The notes: a model not told the origin generated them from the sequence alone. A stretch of DNA of 64,000 nucleotides from CAZUNO01 sp964621445 [NCBI: Candidatus Hadarchaeota archaeon] (GCA_964621445.1 CAZUNO010000016.1:1-64000), one strand, 5' to 3'; numbered from the stretch's first letter, positions 43,232 through 52,770 are shown. Translations and numbers: made by a program.

Positions 43232-44221
43232 ATGGCGAAGATCTACTACGATGAAGAGGCTGACCTTTCATATCTGAAGGATGGAACGGTTGGAATAGTC
43301 GGCGGGGCCGGAATACAGGGTAGTGCCCACTCGATGAATCTAAAGGACAGCGGAATCGACGTTGTGGTTAGCGAACTTCCTGGCAGCGAGTCCTGGAAAA
43401 AGGCCGAGGAGATGGGCTGGGATGTAATGACCACAACCGAACTTTCGGAGTGCTCCGATGTCATTGCCCTGCTTACCCAGGATGATGTACAGCCGAAGGT
43501 GTATGAGAGCCAGATCGAGGAGAACCTGGAGTCTGGAAAGGCCCTGGTCTTTGCCCATGGATTCAACATTCACTATCACCAGATAATGCCCCCGGAGGAC
43601 GTCGACGTGTTCATGATCGCTCCCAAGGGCCCGGGGTCATTGGTCCGTGACATGTACGAGCAGGGAAAGGGAGTGCCAGCCCTGGTGGCGGTTCACCAGG
43701 ATGCTACCAGCAGCGCCCTTGATACGGCCCTGGCCTATGCAAAGGGCCTGGGCTGCACCAGAGCAGGAGTCCTGGAGACCACCTTCGCCGAGGAGACGGA
43801 GACCGACCTTTTCGGGGAGCAGACGGTTCTGTGTGGAGGGGTTTCCGAGCTGATAAAGGCCGGATTCGATACCCTGGTGGACGCCGGATACCAGCCCGAG
43901 TGCGCCTACCTCGAGGTTTGCCATGAGCTCAAATTGATCGTGGATATGATACATACGGATGGCATAACAGGTATGAGGAAAAGGGTCAGCGACACCGCGG
44001 AATACGGGGATATGACCAGGGGAAAGCGGGTTATAGACGACAGGGTGAGGCTGGAGATGTGCGAGATATTGAAGGAGGTTCAGAACGGCGAGTTTGCCAA
44101 GGAGTGGATCCTGGAAAACCAGGCCGGCCGACCATCCTTCAAGGCCCTCGAAAAAATGGAAGCGGAGCACCTAATAGAAAAGGTCGGTAAGCGCATCCGC
44201 TCCATGATGCCCTGGATGTAG
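43232..44221 (+). CDS. ilvC: Ketol-acid reductoisomerase (class I)
   Basis: 329 residues from ATG 43232 ([15 protein letters not shown]), the usual class I length. Rossmann motif GGAGIQG, catalytic metal acids in [12 protein letters not shown] and [13 protein letters not shown], and the C-terminal knotted domain are present. It makes 2,3-dihydroxy acids from acetolactate or acetohydroxybutyrate in valine, leucine and isoleucine synthesis. The loop after strand 2 reads SELPGSESW where the Arg normally found for NADPH binding is replaced. Convergent with ilvN, 16 bases apart. Confidence 0.95.
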   Translation: MAKIYYDEEADLSYLKDGTVGIVGGAGIQGSAHSMNLKDSGIDVVVSELPGSESWKKAEEMGWDVMTTTELSECSDVIALLTQDDVQPKVYESQIEENLESGKALVFAHGFNIHYHQIMPPEDVDVFMIAPKGPGSLVRDMYEQGKGVPALVAVHQDATSSALDTALAYAKGLGCTRAGVLETTFAEETETDLFGEQTVLCGGVSELIKAGFDTLVDAGYQPECAYLEVCHELKLIVDMIHTDGITGMRKRVSDTAEYGDMTRGKRVIDDRVRLEMCEILKEVQNGEFAKEWILENQAGRPSFKALEKMEAEHLIEKVGKRIRSMMPWM

Positions 44222-44237
44222 AATATGGTCCTGCGCC

Positions 44238-44756
44238 CTAGGGTACGGGAGGGCGGGTGGATTCGGGTCCGCGCCCCATGGCAACGGTACCCGTTCTGGC
44301 CATCTCCCTGATCCCGTGGGGCCTAAGCAAATCGACCAATGCCTCGATCTTTTGCTGGCCTCCGGTTATCTGCATGGTAAGCGAGGTGGTGTTTACGTCC
44401 ACGACCTTGGCCCGAAAGACATCGGCATAGTTCATCAGCAGGAGCTTGTCCTGCTCCGATTTGGCGTTGACCTTGACCAGGCAGAGCTCTCTAATCACGC
44501 TGGTTTCCCGGTCAAGGTCCGAGACCTTAACCACGTCAAGCTGCTTGTTCAGCTGTTTCTCCACCTGCTCAAGCACGGAATCGTCTCCCCTGACTATGAT
44601 GGTCATTCGGGAGATGTCCTCCTTTTCCGTGGTTCCAACCGCTATGGATTCGATGTTGAATCCCCTTCGGCTGAAAAGTCCGGCTATTCGGTGTAGTACC
44701 CCTGGCTTGTTCTCAACCAGGGCAGCTATGATATGGGGACGTATCACTTCAATCAC
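44238..44756 (-). CDS. ilvN: Acetolactate synthase small (regulatory) subunit
   Basis: 172 residues: an N-terminal ACT domain (HIIAALVENKPGVLHRIAGLF; GFNIESIAVG) and a C-terminal ALS_ss_C-type domain. It activates and confers valine feedback on the IlvB subunit. Overlaps the ilvB stop by eight bases; last of the cimA-ilvB-ilvN operon. Confidence 0.95.
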   Translation of the reverse strand: MIEVIRPHIIAALVENKPGVLHRIAGLFSRRGFNIESIAVGTTEKEDISRMTIIVRGDDSVLEQVEKQLNKQLDVVKVSDLDRETSVIRELCLVKVNAKSEQDKLLLMNYADVFRAKVVDVNTTSLTMQITGGQQKIEALVDLLRPHGIREMARTGTVAMGRGPESTRPPVP

Positions 44757-46509
44757 CTCTGAATCTGAAGCTTTCTCGTTTGCACTTCTCGGATAGCAGC
44801 ATGTCGTCTATGCGACCGCCCGCCGGTACCATGGGTAGCACGTTCTCCTCTTTCTCTATCTTTATGTCCACCACGGTAACCACATCGCTGGAGAAGGCCT
44901 CATCGAGGGCGGGCCCCACATCTCCCGGCCTGGTGACCTTTATACCGTTCGCCCCGTAGGCCTGGGCCAGCTTGGCGAAGTCGGGAACTTCGGGAACGGC
45001 TTTTCCCTTTCCAACCCCGGCATGATCCAGAAGAGTGGCCGATGCCCTCTGATCATAGAACAGGTCCTGCCACTGATAGACCATTCCCAAGGTCCGGTTG
45101 TCCAGGAGGCAGATCACTATGGGTATGTCCTCGATAACGCAGGTCGCCAGTTCCTGTAACACCATCTGGAAGCTTCCATCCCCGGCCAGGTCCACGACAT
45201 TGAGGTCCGGACGGGCCACCTTGGCTCCTATGGATGCCGGGAAACCGAATCCCATGGTGCCCAGACCACCGGAGGATATCCAGCGATTGGGCTTGTCTAG
45301 CTTGAGGAAATGCGCTCCCCACATCTGGCACTGACCCACCTCGGTGACCACGATGGTATCGTCATCTATGATCCTGTTAAGCTCCTTCATGATCTTCTGG
45401 GGCTTGATCGGAACCTCGTCGTACTCGCCCTCCAGGCAGGAGTCACACTCGCGGATGAACTCCTTGACCTTCTCCCCATAGGCCGTCTTTTTCTTTCCAT
45501 GGTCGATCCTTGAGATATCGGCGTTGAGCTCGGACAGTACCTGTCTGGCATCGCCCACTATGGGAATATGGGTCTCTATGTTCTTGCCTATCTCCGCCGC
45601 GTCGATGTCGATGTGTATTAACTTTGCGTTGGTGCAGAAAGTTGATGTATCCCCGGTAACCCGGTCCGAGAACCTCATGCCCACTGCAACTATCACGTCA
45701 GCGTCGCTGAGTATGTCGTTGGCGACCTTTCTACCGTGCATGCCCACCATGCCCAGGGCCAAAGGGTGGCTGTCTGGGAACGATCCCTTGCCCATGAGGG
45801 TGACCGCCACCGGTATCATCAGGGATTCGGAGAGCTTCACCAGCTCCTCCCCGGCATTGGAGGCAATCACGCCCCCGCCGGAGATTATTATCGGTCTCTC
45901 CGCGTTAGCCAGCATCTTGGCGGCCTTCTTTATCTGGTTTGGGTGTCCCTTTGGGCTGGGCCGGTGACCCAGAATCTCGACGTCACGTTTGTACTCGAAA
46001 TCGATCTCCTCTTGCTGGGTGTCCTTGGGCAGGTCTATGTGGACCGGGCCCTTGCGACCGCTGGTGGCTATTATGAAGGACCTCCTGACGGTTTCAGGTA
46101 TCTCCTTCCCGCTGTTCACCATGAAGTTGTACTTGGTTATGGGCATGAATATGCCGACGGTGTCGGCCTCCTGGAAGGAGTCGTTCCCTATCATGCCCGT
46201 GGGCACTTGCCCGGTGACCGCTATTACCGGTATCGAGTCATAGAAGGCGTTGGCAATACCCGTGGTCAGGTTGGTGGCGCCCGGGCCAGAGGTCGCGAAA
46301 CAGACCCCGACCTTGCCGCTTGCTCGGGAGTAGCCGTCGGCGGCGTGGGATGCAGCCTGCTCGTGGCGTACCAATACGTGCCTGATGTCGGATTCATATA
46401 GTTTGTCGTACACATCGATCATGGCACCACCTGGGATGCCAAAGACGTGTTCCACTTCTTCCTTCTCCAGGGCCCTTATCAGGGCCTGTGCTCCAGGCAT
46501 TCTAGGCAT
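44749..46509 (-). CDS. ilvB: Acetolactate synthase large subunit
   Basis: 586 residues. ThDP enzyme motifs: GIPGGAMIDVYD, the catalytic Glu in RHEQAASHAADG, GPGATNLTTGIANAFYDS, and the ThDP/Mg motif GDGSFQMVLQEL ... CLLDN. Condenses pyruvate to acetolactate, or with 2-oxobutyrate to acetohydroxybutyrate. Start at 46509 overlaps the cimA stop by eight bases; a second ATG three codons later is also possible. Confidence 0.96.
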   Translation of the reverse strand: MPRMPGAQALIRALEKEEVEHVFGIPGGAMIDVYDKLYESDIRHVLVRHEQAASHAADGYSRASGKVGVCFATSGPGATNLTTGIANAFYDSIPVIAVTGQVPTGMIGNDSFQEADTVGIFMPITKYNFMVNSGKEIPETVRRSFIIATSGRKGPVHIDLPKDTQQEEIDFEYKRDVEILGHRPSPKGHPNQIKKAAKMLANAERPIIISGGGVIASNAGEELVKLSESLMIPVAVTLMGKGSFPDSHPLALGMVGMHGRKVANDILSDADVIVAVGMRFSDRVTGDTSTFCTNAKLIHIDIDAAEIGKNIETHIPIVGDARQVLSELNADISRIDHGKKKTAYGEKVKEFIRECDSCLEGEYDEVPIKPQKIMKELNRIIDDDTIVVTEVGQCQMWGAHFLKLDKPNRWISSGGLGTMGFGFPASIGAKVARPDLNVVDLAGDGSFQMVLQELATCVIEDIPIVICLLDNRTLGMVYQWQDLFYDQRASATLLDHAGVGKGKAVPEVPDFAKLAQAYGANGIKVTRPGDVGPALDEAFSSDVVTVVDIKIEKEENVLPMVPAGGRIDDMLLSEKCKRESFRFRGD

Positions 46510-48127
46510 CTCTTTTTCCTCCTTTTCGCTTCTCCGTATGGAAAAGCCTGTTGATGGCCTCTATCATGGCCTCAACGCTTGCCATTACTATGTCTGTGCT
46601 AACTCCTCTAGCCGTTGTCAGGTTTCCCTGTTCATCTTGGACCTTAACTGTAACCTCGGCGACGGCATCGCTGCCTCCGGTTATGGCCTCCAGCCGGTAC
46701 TCCATGAGTTCGACCTTGGCCGACTCTCTCACCACGTTCTTTATGGTCTTGATAGCGGCATCCACCGGGCCGTCACCTATGTTGGAGCCGGATACCGGTT
46801 TCCCATGGAGGTTTAGCGACAGGGAGGCGGTGGGGATGGTTCGATCCCCGGTAACCACGGTTAGATTGCCGAGCTCCAGGGCACGTTTCTCCTCCGGTAC
46901 CCTGCCTATAACCGCTTCGGCGATGGCCATTAGATCGGCCTCGGTGATCTTCTTACCCATGTCACCTATTTTCTTGACCCTGCGGGAGATCTCGGAGATC
47001 TGCTTCTCGTCGCCATATATGCCCAGTTCCCTTAATTTTGCAGATATGGCATGAACGCCGGTATGCTTTCCCAGCACTATCCTCCGTTTGCTTCCAACCG
47101 TCTCGGGAGTGAGGGCCTCGTATGTGGAGGCCGAGCCGAGTATTCCGTGGACGTGTATGCCGGATTCGTGGGCAAATGCGTTTTCCCCCACGATTGCCTT
47201 GTTGGGCTGGACGGGGACCCCAGTAAGGCGGGATACCAACTGGGAGGTGGGGCATATCCTCTCGGTCACCACCCCGGTAGTGATGCCATAAAAGGAGTGA
47301 AGGGACATGACAACCTCCTCCAGAGAGGCATTGCCCGCCCTCTCTCCCAGCCCATTGACGGTAACGTGCGCCTGCTGGCCTCCGTTCTCGATGGAGACCA
47401 CGGTATTGGCAACCGCTAGGCCGAAGTCGTTATGGCAATGGACCGAGATGGGTATGCTGATCTCGTGGTTCAGACTTTCCACCAAACTGCCCATGGACCT
47501 GGGTATCATGACCCCGACCGTGTCGGGAACGTTAATCCTGTCAGCGCCCGACTCCTCTGCGGTCTTGAATACCCTGATCAGAAATTCGATCCCGGTTCTG
47601 GTGGCGTCCTCTGCAGAGAATTCCACGGTCACCCCATGGTCCTTGGCATAGGCAATGCCGTTTCCTGCCTTCTCTAGGGCCTCCTCCCTGGTCATCTTAA
47701 GCTTGTGCTTTAGATGAATATCCGAGGTAGCTATGAAGGAGTGGATACAGTCAACGCCGGCGTCCAGGCCGAGATCTATATCCTTGGTGCTCGATCTGGC
47801 CAACGCACACACCTCGGATTTCAGGCCCAGGGATGATATCTCCCTGAAGGCCTCCAACTCTCCCTCCGAGGTTGCCGGAAACCCGGCCTCTATGGTATCC
47901 ACCCCAAGCTCATCTAGAGCGGTGGCAATTCTGATCTTCTCATCCACAGTGAGGGAAACGCCGGGCGTTTGCTCGCCGTCCCTCAGTGTAGTGTCGAATA
48001 TCCTTACTCTCTCCGGGAGCTTGACGCCCTGGAGAGACCTTTCGTCATAATCAGAGACGTAGAACCCCGTCCCTCCGCATATTTCATCAATCCTTTGGCA
48101 GCCCGCTTTAACCCCGGTAAACGCCAT
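46502..48127 (-). CDS. cimA: Citramalate/2-isopropylmalate synthase family
   Basis: 541 residues: HMGL-like TIM barrel (VRIFDTTLRDGEQTPG, HCHNDFG, NGLGERAGNA) and a C-terminal LeuA dimer/allosteric domain (from about 400). Archaeal members split between LeuA (leucine) and CimA (citramalate for isoleucine from pyruvate). The cluster with ilvB-ilvN and no leuB/C/D nearby suits either; I name it cimA tentatively. The N-terminal 36 residues before the conserved VRIFD are unusual, but ATG 48127 is the only in-frame start. The SRP RNA lies directly upstream. Confidence 0.85.
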   Translation of the reverse strand: MAFTGVKAGCQRIDEICGGTGFYVSDYDERSLQGVKLPERVRIFDTTLRDGEQTPGVSLTVDEKIRIATALDELGVDTIEAGFPATSEGELEAFREISSLGLKSEVCALARSSTKDIDLGLDAGVDCIHSFIATSDIHLKHKLKMTREEALEKAGNGIAYAKDHGVTVEFSAEDATRTGIEFLIRVFKTAEESGADRINVPDTVGVMIPRSMGSLVESLNHEISIPISVHCHNDFGLAVANTVVSIENGGQQAHVTVNGLGERAGNASLEEVVMSLHSFYGITTGVVTERICPTSQLVSRLTGVPVQPNKAIVGENAFAHESGIHVHGILGSASTYEALTPETVGSKRRIVLGKHTGVHAISAKLRELGIYGDEKQISEISRRVKKIGDMGKKITEADLMAIAEAVIGRVPEEKRALELGNLTVVTGDRTIPTASLSLNLHGKPVSGSNIGDGPVDAAIKTIKNVVRESAKVELMEYRLEAITGGSDAVAEVTVKVQDEQGNLTTARGVSTDIVMASVEAMIEAINRLFHTEKRKGGKRDA

Positions 48128-48129
48128 TG

Positions 48130-48484
48130 GTGGGTTCGTCGTGGCAGACGGGTTGACCGGTCCTTACCTCGTCTCCGTGACCCTTCAAGCGCCAAACGTC
48201 CTTCCTACCACTGCTCCGTTCCCGGCCTGGTGGGGTTCGGAAAGCTAGGATGGTTACAGCCTCCTTCCGGAGACGGCTCCACCTCCGCCAGCCCTGAAGG
48301 ACGGAGAGTCAACGTTCGGGACTCGGGCCCTATCTACCACTGCCGAACCGCCCAAGGGTTTCGACCCCGCTTATAGGCGATTTCGGGCTACAGGAGACGC
48401 CTAGCCTCCCGCCTAGTCTACTGGGTTTGGCCGCTGGCTGCCTCTGTCTTCGGCTCGGCAGCCGTGATCGGCTTCCGTGCCGAG
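48130..48484 (-). ncRNA. ffs: Signal recognition particle (7S) RNA
   Basis: On the minus strand the SRP domain IV core is exact: CAGG, CCG, tetraloop GGAA, CGG, AGCAG at about 48211-48229. The long helix 5 is supported by CTCCGT with ACGGAG and CCTTCA with TGAAGG. The 5' Alu-like domain has a hairpin GGAGGC-TAGGC-GTCTCC, a TGTAG turn and a second hairpin CCCG...CGGG; the loop TAGGC is complementary to GCCTA in the second loop, the helix 3/helix 4 loop contact of archaeal and eukaryotic SRP RNA. A TATA-like element (48506-48513) puts the start near 48484; ends are approximate. The 3' end nearly touches the cimA start. Confidence 0.88.
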
Positions 48485-48505
48485 GGACCTACATGAATAA
48501 TCGGG

Positions 48506-48513
48506 CTATTAAG
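48506..48513 (-). promoter_or_regulatory. TATA-like box upstream of the SRP RNA
   Basis: CTTAATAG on the minus strand, about 26 bases before the inferred SRP RNA 5' end. The hairpin CTCGGCA...TGCCGAG (about 48453-48483) just downstream could be the RNA's 5' tip or a terminator for the SpoIIM-like gene. Confidence 0.4.
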
Positions 48514-48549
48514 TCTTACTTGAAACCGGGGCGTGGCCTTGCCCGTGGC

Positions 48550-49632
48550 TCAGGACTGCACGGTGAGATTTCCAACCTCTCGCAGGTCCAGTACCTCGGC
48601 GACGATGAACACTTTCCGGGTTCGGTTAACGCTGAACCTGATTCTAGTTGAGGGCAAATCCTGGGGTATGGTGAGCGAGGAGGTATTGATGACCTCGGAT
48701 CCCTCGATGGTTTTTCCCGCTACTTTGAAGGGATAGGTATCGCTCCCGAACACCGATACCTCCAGGGGCGGCCCATCCGGCGACCCTGAATAAAAGCTGA
48801 CGTTCGTGCCGAATGAGGCCCAGACCTCCAGGAATGCGGTTTCACCTGGATTCACGGTGTTGTTCAGGACGCGAAGGTTGAAGTATGATCTCTGAAGCAC
48901 GTCACGACCAAAGGCAGGCGTAAAATAGGTCTCGATAAAGGCAGCGGAGACCAACATGATTATGACCACCAGGAAGATGGACCATGCCCTCCTGGACCTC
49001 AGTATATTTCCCGCCCGTCGGTGAAAACTGTCCAGATCCCCCTTCTCAAGGAGATGATTTAGATTCACGGCGTGGGCATATCCCAGCGTGGCAGCCAGGA
49101 CTACGGCGGGCAGTTCCAGGATTCCATGGGGCAGGATATATGCAAGGTATATCCAGATGGCCCTTATGTCCAGACCCTGACCGGTGGAGAATAATCCCAG
49201 AACCAGGCCATTCATGAACACCACCGCCAGGGGTAATAGAAAGATGATCAGGGAACGTTCCTTATAGGTTTGGTTGCCCTCGCCCAATAGCCTGTGTATG
49301 AGGTCGGTAAACCTCCCGGTGCTGGCCGGGGTTTGATCCGAGCCCATTGCCCAGCGAACAAGGGCTACCCCGCCAAAGGCGGCGACAAGGGACACGAAGG
49401 TATTATTGACTAGCAGGTACATCGCCGTGACCGCCTCCTCGGTTCCCATGACCGGGGTGAGCGGTCCCTGTATGATTTCCAGGGGCTTGGAGATCCTAAA
49501 GTAGAGAGCATCCTGAAGCAGGGCTAGCAGGGGCTTGAATACCAGGTTGAGGGTCAGGCCGATGATAAGCCCGAGGGCTACGGCGATAAGGAAAACTCTC
49601 GCTGGTCGTATGTAACGGCTAATCTGGGTCAC
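48550..49632 (-). CDS. SpoIIM-like (DUF95) membrane protein
   Basis: 360 residues with about six membrane spans. The diagnostic SpoIIM/DUF95 motif YILPHGILELPAVVLAATLGY lies at about 170-190 (shown here over its length), with a large polar loop of about 110 residues at the C-terminus (YFTPAFGRDV to the end) that is strand-rich and probably extracytoplasmic. Archaeal SpoIIM homologues are not linked to sporulation; membrane remodelling or transport is guessed. Last gene of the 51094-48550 operon. Confidence 0.82.
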   Translation of the reverse strand: MTQISRYIRPARVFLIAVALGLIIGLTLNLVFKPLLALLQDALYFRISKPLEIIQGPLTPVMGTEEAVTAMYLLVNNTFVSLVAAFGGVALVRWAMGSDQTPASTGRFTDLIHRLLGEGNQTYKERSLIIFLLPLAVVFMNGLVLGLFSTGQGLDIRAIWIYLAYILPHGILELPAVVLAATLGYAHAVNLNHLLEKGDLDSFHRRAGNILRSRRAWSIFLVVIIMLVSAAFIETYFTPAFGRDVLQRSYFNLRVLNNTVNPGETAFLEVWASFGTNVSFYSGSPDGPPLEVSVFGSDTYPFKVAGKTIEGSEVINTSSLTIPQDLPSTRIRFSVNRTRKVFIVAEVLDLREVGNLTVQS

Positions 49633-49661
49633 ATATATTCACTGCTTAGGTGATGTTGGCG

Positions 49662-50678
49662 CTAATTGTCGATGCCTTTTTGCTCCAGCTCACGTTTAAG
49701 GGTATCGGAAAAGGCCTTGGACGCATCCTCGAATTCGTTGGAAACCTCGATACTCTTCATCTTCTCTTCAATCTCGGAGGTGTCCTCCGCTATGTCCTTC
49801 AGGTGTTCCAGAATTTCCCAGGCGACGAAGGTGCGGTTCTTCTCAATGTCGTCCTCGACTTCCTTCATATAGTATTCGAGCGATTGTTCGTTATTACCCA
49901 TCTTCTGGTAGCATTCCGCCGCATTTCTATATCCGTAGGCTGGCTCGTTGGCGTACTCTGCGTCCTTGAGAAATGCATCGGCCCCTTTCTCTACGTCGCC
50001 GGCGCGGACAAATGCCTGCCCGGCCCTTGAAAATCCATCGGAGTATTCCACATGGGCCCTGTCGGTTTCGGCCTCCGCGTGTTTCAGAAAGTACTCTGCG
50101 GATTTCTGGTAGTCCTCGAGCCTGAGGTAGTTCTCGGCCACCTTCCCGTAGTCCCTAGCTACCCTTATTAGGTGTTTTTTCTTCTCACTTATCTTCGTCG
50201 AGCTAAGATAATCATCAATCGCCTTCTGATATTCCTTGGCCCTTTCGAAAGCATCCGCGGCCGCTGCATACATATCGCATGCCCGGGTCGTTCGTCTATC
50301 ATCCTTGGCCTTCTCACCGGCGTTGTGGTAGTTCTCTCCGGCCTTGGCGTAGTGTTTCTCGGCCTCTTCGGGCATTTTCTCCGCCGCTACCCGATAGCCG
50401 TCACCTGCAATGGAGTACCTGGGCACCCTCTCGGCCGCTTTGGCGTAGTTTAGGGAGTGGGTAACGAAATTATCCGTATCTCCCGTCTCCTTGAACAATG
50501 CAGCAGCCCTTCTATACCCGTACATTGCGTTTTTCGGGTTGTCCTCCTGGTGCTGCTGTGCGAACTCCACCCACTTGGGCGCAGCTTCCTTTGGGGGAAG
50601 GCCTGCCGTTTTCCTTTCATATTTCTCCAGGCTTGGCTTGCTCGACAAAGCGGACTTGATTCCCGATAGAATTCCCAT
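49662..50678 (-). CDS. TPR-like helical repeat protein
   Basis: 338 residues from ATG 50678 (MGILSGIKSALSSK), preceded by GGAG; the frame is open further to 50696 inside the upstream gene. About eight helix-turn-helix units of 30-40 residues rich in Ala and Tyr (AMYGYRRAAALFKETGD, YSIAGDGYRVAAEKMPEEAE, HYAKAGENYHNAGEKAK, AYGYRNAAECYQKMGN), resembling the SNAP/TPR superhelix. Soluble scaffold. Sits between the SpoIIM-like gene and a helical protein gene, so a membrane-associated complex of three is likely. Confidence 0.8.
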   Translation of the reverse strand: MGILSGIKSALSSKPSLEKYERKTAGLPPKEAAPKWVEFAQQHQEDNPKNAMYGYRRAAALFKETGDTDNFVTHSLNYAKAAERVPRYSIAGDGYRVAAEKMPEEAEKHYAKAGENYHNAGEKAKDDRRTTRACDMYAAAADAFERAKEYQKAIDDYLSSTKISEKKKHLIRVARDYGKVAENYLRLEDYQKSAEYFLKHAEAETDRAHVEYSDGFSRAGQAFVRAGDVEKGADAFLKDAEYANEPAYGYRNAAECYQKMGNNEQSLEYYMKEVEDDIEKNRTFVAWEILEHLKDIAEDTSEIEEKMKSIEVSNEFEDASKAFSDTLKRELEQKGIDN

Positions 50679-50680
50679 GT

Positions 50681-51094
50681 TCAGATCTCCTCCCATATAT
50701 CTTCTTTCAGAAAGGCCGGAAGATCCTCGACAATTTTAGCATCTGCAACCAGTTGGGCCCTATCCTTGGAGACCTTGTCGTAGACGGACCGGGACTTACT
50801 GATAACCTCATCTCGTCCGAATACGTAACCCAGACTGTCAACGATGGCCTTGGTCAGGCTGTTGAAGCCGTTTTTCATGACTTCCACATCGGCTGACATG
50901 TCCTGGGCAACCAACTCTCCATTCTTGACCTCAACCGCCTCCAGGAATCTATGATCTTCTCTGGTGCTTTGGAGCGCTGGCTGGACCAAAACGTCTATTG
51001 CTTGCTCACCAATTTTTCCCGAGTAGTTGGACATGGTCTCGTTCAAAACCGACGAGTAGAAATCGATAATTTCGTCCGTAACTGCCAAATACAA
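50681..51094 (-). CDS. Hypothetical helical protein
   Basis: 137 residues, predicted mostly alpha-helical, no Cys, no membrane span (MYLAVTDEIIDFYSSVLNET; DVEVMKNGFNSLTKAIVDS). I do not recognise a family. First gene of the operon with the TPR-like and SpoIIM-like genes; the following start lies within three bases of its stop. Confidence 0.7.
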   Translation of the reverse strand: MYLAVTDEIIDFYSSVLNETMSNYSGKIGEQAIDVLVQPALQSTREDHRFLEAVEVKNGELVAQDMSADVEVMKNGFNSLTKAIVDSLGYVFGRDEVISKSRSVYDKVSKDRAQLVADAKIVEDLPAFLKEDIWEEI

Positions 51095-51359
51095 TCCTCC
51101 TTTGAGGTTTCCGCGTCCCGAAACTCTCCTAAGCTTGCCCCGAGGTCGGAACCTTCACAGTGGACCTATTATAGCCGCCCCTTTCGACTGATAAATGTGT
51201 TTTTGATGAGACCCTTACTGCGGGATAATTAATCCTATGAGGAGCCACATTCCGTTTTCGGGTCCATCAGGAGCCCCTGATTTGCTAGAGGGCGGTAAGG
51301 AAGTCGGTTAGACTTTTTAAGAGAGCCCCCGCTAAATGAAGAAACCAGGGGATTTCTGA

Positions 51360-52763
51360 TTGGACTGGCGTGCATCGTATATGGAGGCCTTGAACCGTTT
51401 CGGATCCAACCATCCACTTCCAAGAGGGGTAGGAGTAGCTTTCAACACCAATATAGATGGGATAATCCATCTCGATGGCCAGCGGATACAGGGCTTAATG
51501 TCTCAGAACAGAGAGATATCCGATCAGGCATTTCATAACCGGTCCCAGGCCCCAGATCAAATTAAGAACCCGGTTGACGTGATGATCGCTCTTCTAAACC
51601 TCCTGGAAAGGGGGGCGGGCGGGGAATATATGGTTCATGACAGGGATATCTACCAATGGTTGGTTTCAAGCCTTGGCATAGACAGGTTTCGCATGGGGGG
51701 AAACGCCGGAATAATGGCCAACGCTCTTAGCAGGCTGGGGGCAGGGTTCGTGATCCCTCATGCAGTTCAGCTGCCCAGGAAACAGGCCGAGCTTTTCCTG
51801 GATGAGGATAATATACTGCTGCCGGTTCCGGTGGACGGAGATGTGAGCTTCGCCCATCCTGCCCAGGCAGCCCGAGACGATGAGCAACTCGTTCATCTAA
51901 TTCTCGAGTTCAAGGAGGGCACCAGGATACGTTGGGATGGGGAGGAGTTGCAGTGCCCTAGGAACAACCGTCTAATCATCAACGCCGATCAGTACAATGG
52001 GAGGGTGGCGGTGGACCCGGCCTTCGTTAAGGGGGTTGAACGGAAGGTGCGGGACATGGATAAGTTCATACTTACCGGTCTTCATATGCTTAACAGGGAA
52101 TACCCGGATGGTTCAACCCATGTTGACCGGCTTGAAGAGGCTTTGGGGTATATCGAGAACTGGAGGGGAATGAATCCCGATCTAAAGGTCCATTTTGAGC
52201 TGGCGGATATTCGGGATGAGGCCATCCGGGGGGAGGTCCTTAAGCGTACCAGTAGAATTTCGGATTCAATAGGAATGAATGAGGATGAGCTATCCATGAT
52301 ACTCGGCCGTGAAGACCTCTTGGCTGGCCCGGCATCGATCTTAGAAGCCATGATGGATTTCCAGTCAACATACGGGTTCGCCAAAACCATGCTTCACAGC
52401 AAGGACTTCGTGGTATCACTAGTATCCGAGTATTACGGGGTGAGCCCGTCCGCGGTTGCCGATGCCCAGATGGTGGGCATTGCCTCCTCCCAGAATAGAG
52501 CTAACAGCGGCGAGTTCGGATCAGTCGAGGACCTGGTCAATCTCGTATCATCATCGAGGTTAGCTCTCTCCCGGGCTGGCGAGGAATTGTACCGCCGGTT
52601 CAGCGATCTGGGAGATCCGGTTAGAGAGGGGATATGGAAGCTAGACGGGGGCCCGATTCACGTGGTGATGACTCCCTGCTTGCTCTCCAAGAAAACTCGG
52701 AATACGGTTGGATTGGGCGACTGTCTCACCGCGGGCTGTGTGATCAGCGAGATAGAGAGGTGA
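51360..52763 (+). CDS. ADP-dependent phosphofructokinase/glucokinase
   Basis: 467 residues from TTG 51360. Motifs of the ADP-PFK/GK ribokinase-like family: VAFNTNIDGI, FRMGGNAGIMANALSRLG, LTGLHMLNREYPDG, HFELADIRDEAI, SDSIGMNEDEL, and the catalytic GLGDCLTAG near the end. These enzymes phosphorylate glucose or fructose-6-P with ADP in the modified Embden-Meyerhof pathway of Thermococcales and methanogens. Which sugar is used cannot be decided by eye. A thymidylate kinase-like gene follows after seven bases. Confidence 0.9.
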   Translation: MDWRASYMEALNRFGSNHPLPRGVGVAFNTNIDGIIHLDGQRIQGLMSQNREISDQAFHNRSQAPDQIKNPVDVMIALLNLLERGAGGEYMVHDRDIYQWLVSSLGIDRFRMGGNAGIMANALSRLGAGFVIPHAVQLPRKQAELFLDEDNILLPVPVDGDVSFAHPAQAARDDEQLVHLILEFKEGTRIRWDGEELQCPRNNRLIINADQYNGRVAVDPAFVKGVERKVRDMDKFILTGLHMLNREYPDGSTHVDRLEEALGYIENWRGMNPDLKVHFELADIRDEAIRGEVLKRTSRISDSIGMNEDELSMILGREDLLAGPASILEAMMDFQSTYGFAKTMLHSKDFVVSLVSEYYGVSPSAVADAQMVGIASSQNRANSGEFGSVEDLVNLVSSSRLALSRAGEELYRRFSDLGDPVREGIWKLDGGPIHVVMTPCLLSKKTRNTVGLGDCLTAGCVISEIER

Positions 52764-52770
52764 CGTGTAG

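Noticed and set aside
47969-48376. Plus-strand frame across the SRP RNA
   Set aside because: Covers the SRP core on the opposite strand; basic composition without motifs.
48361-48376. tRNA T-arm-like GGGTCGAAACCC on the minus strand
   Set aside because: Only a short hairpin; no acceptor, D or anticodon arms fit, and it lies within the SRP RNA.
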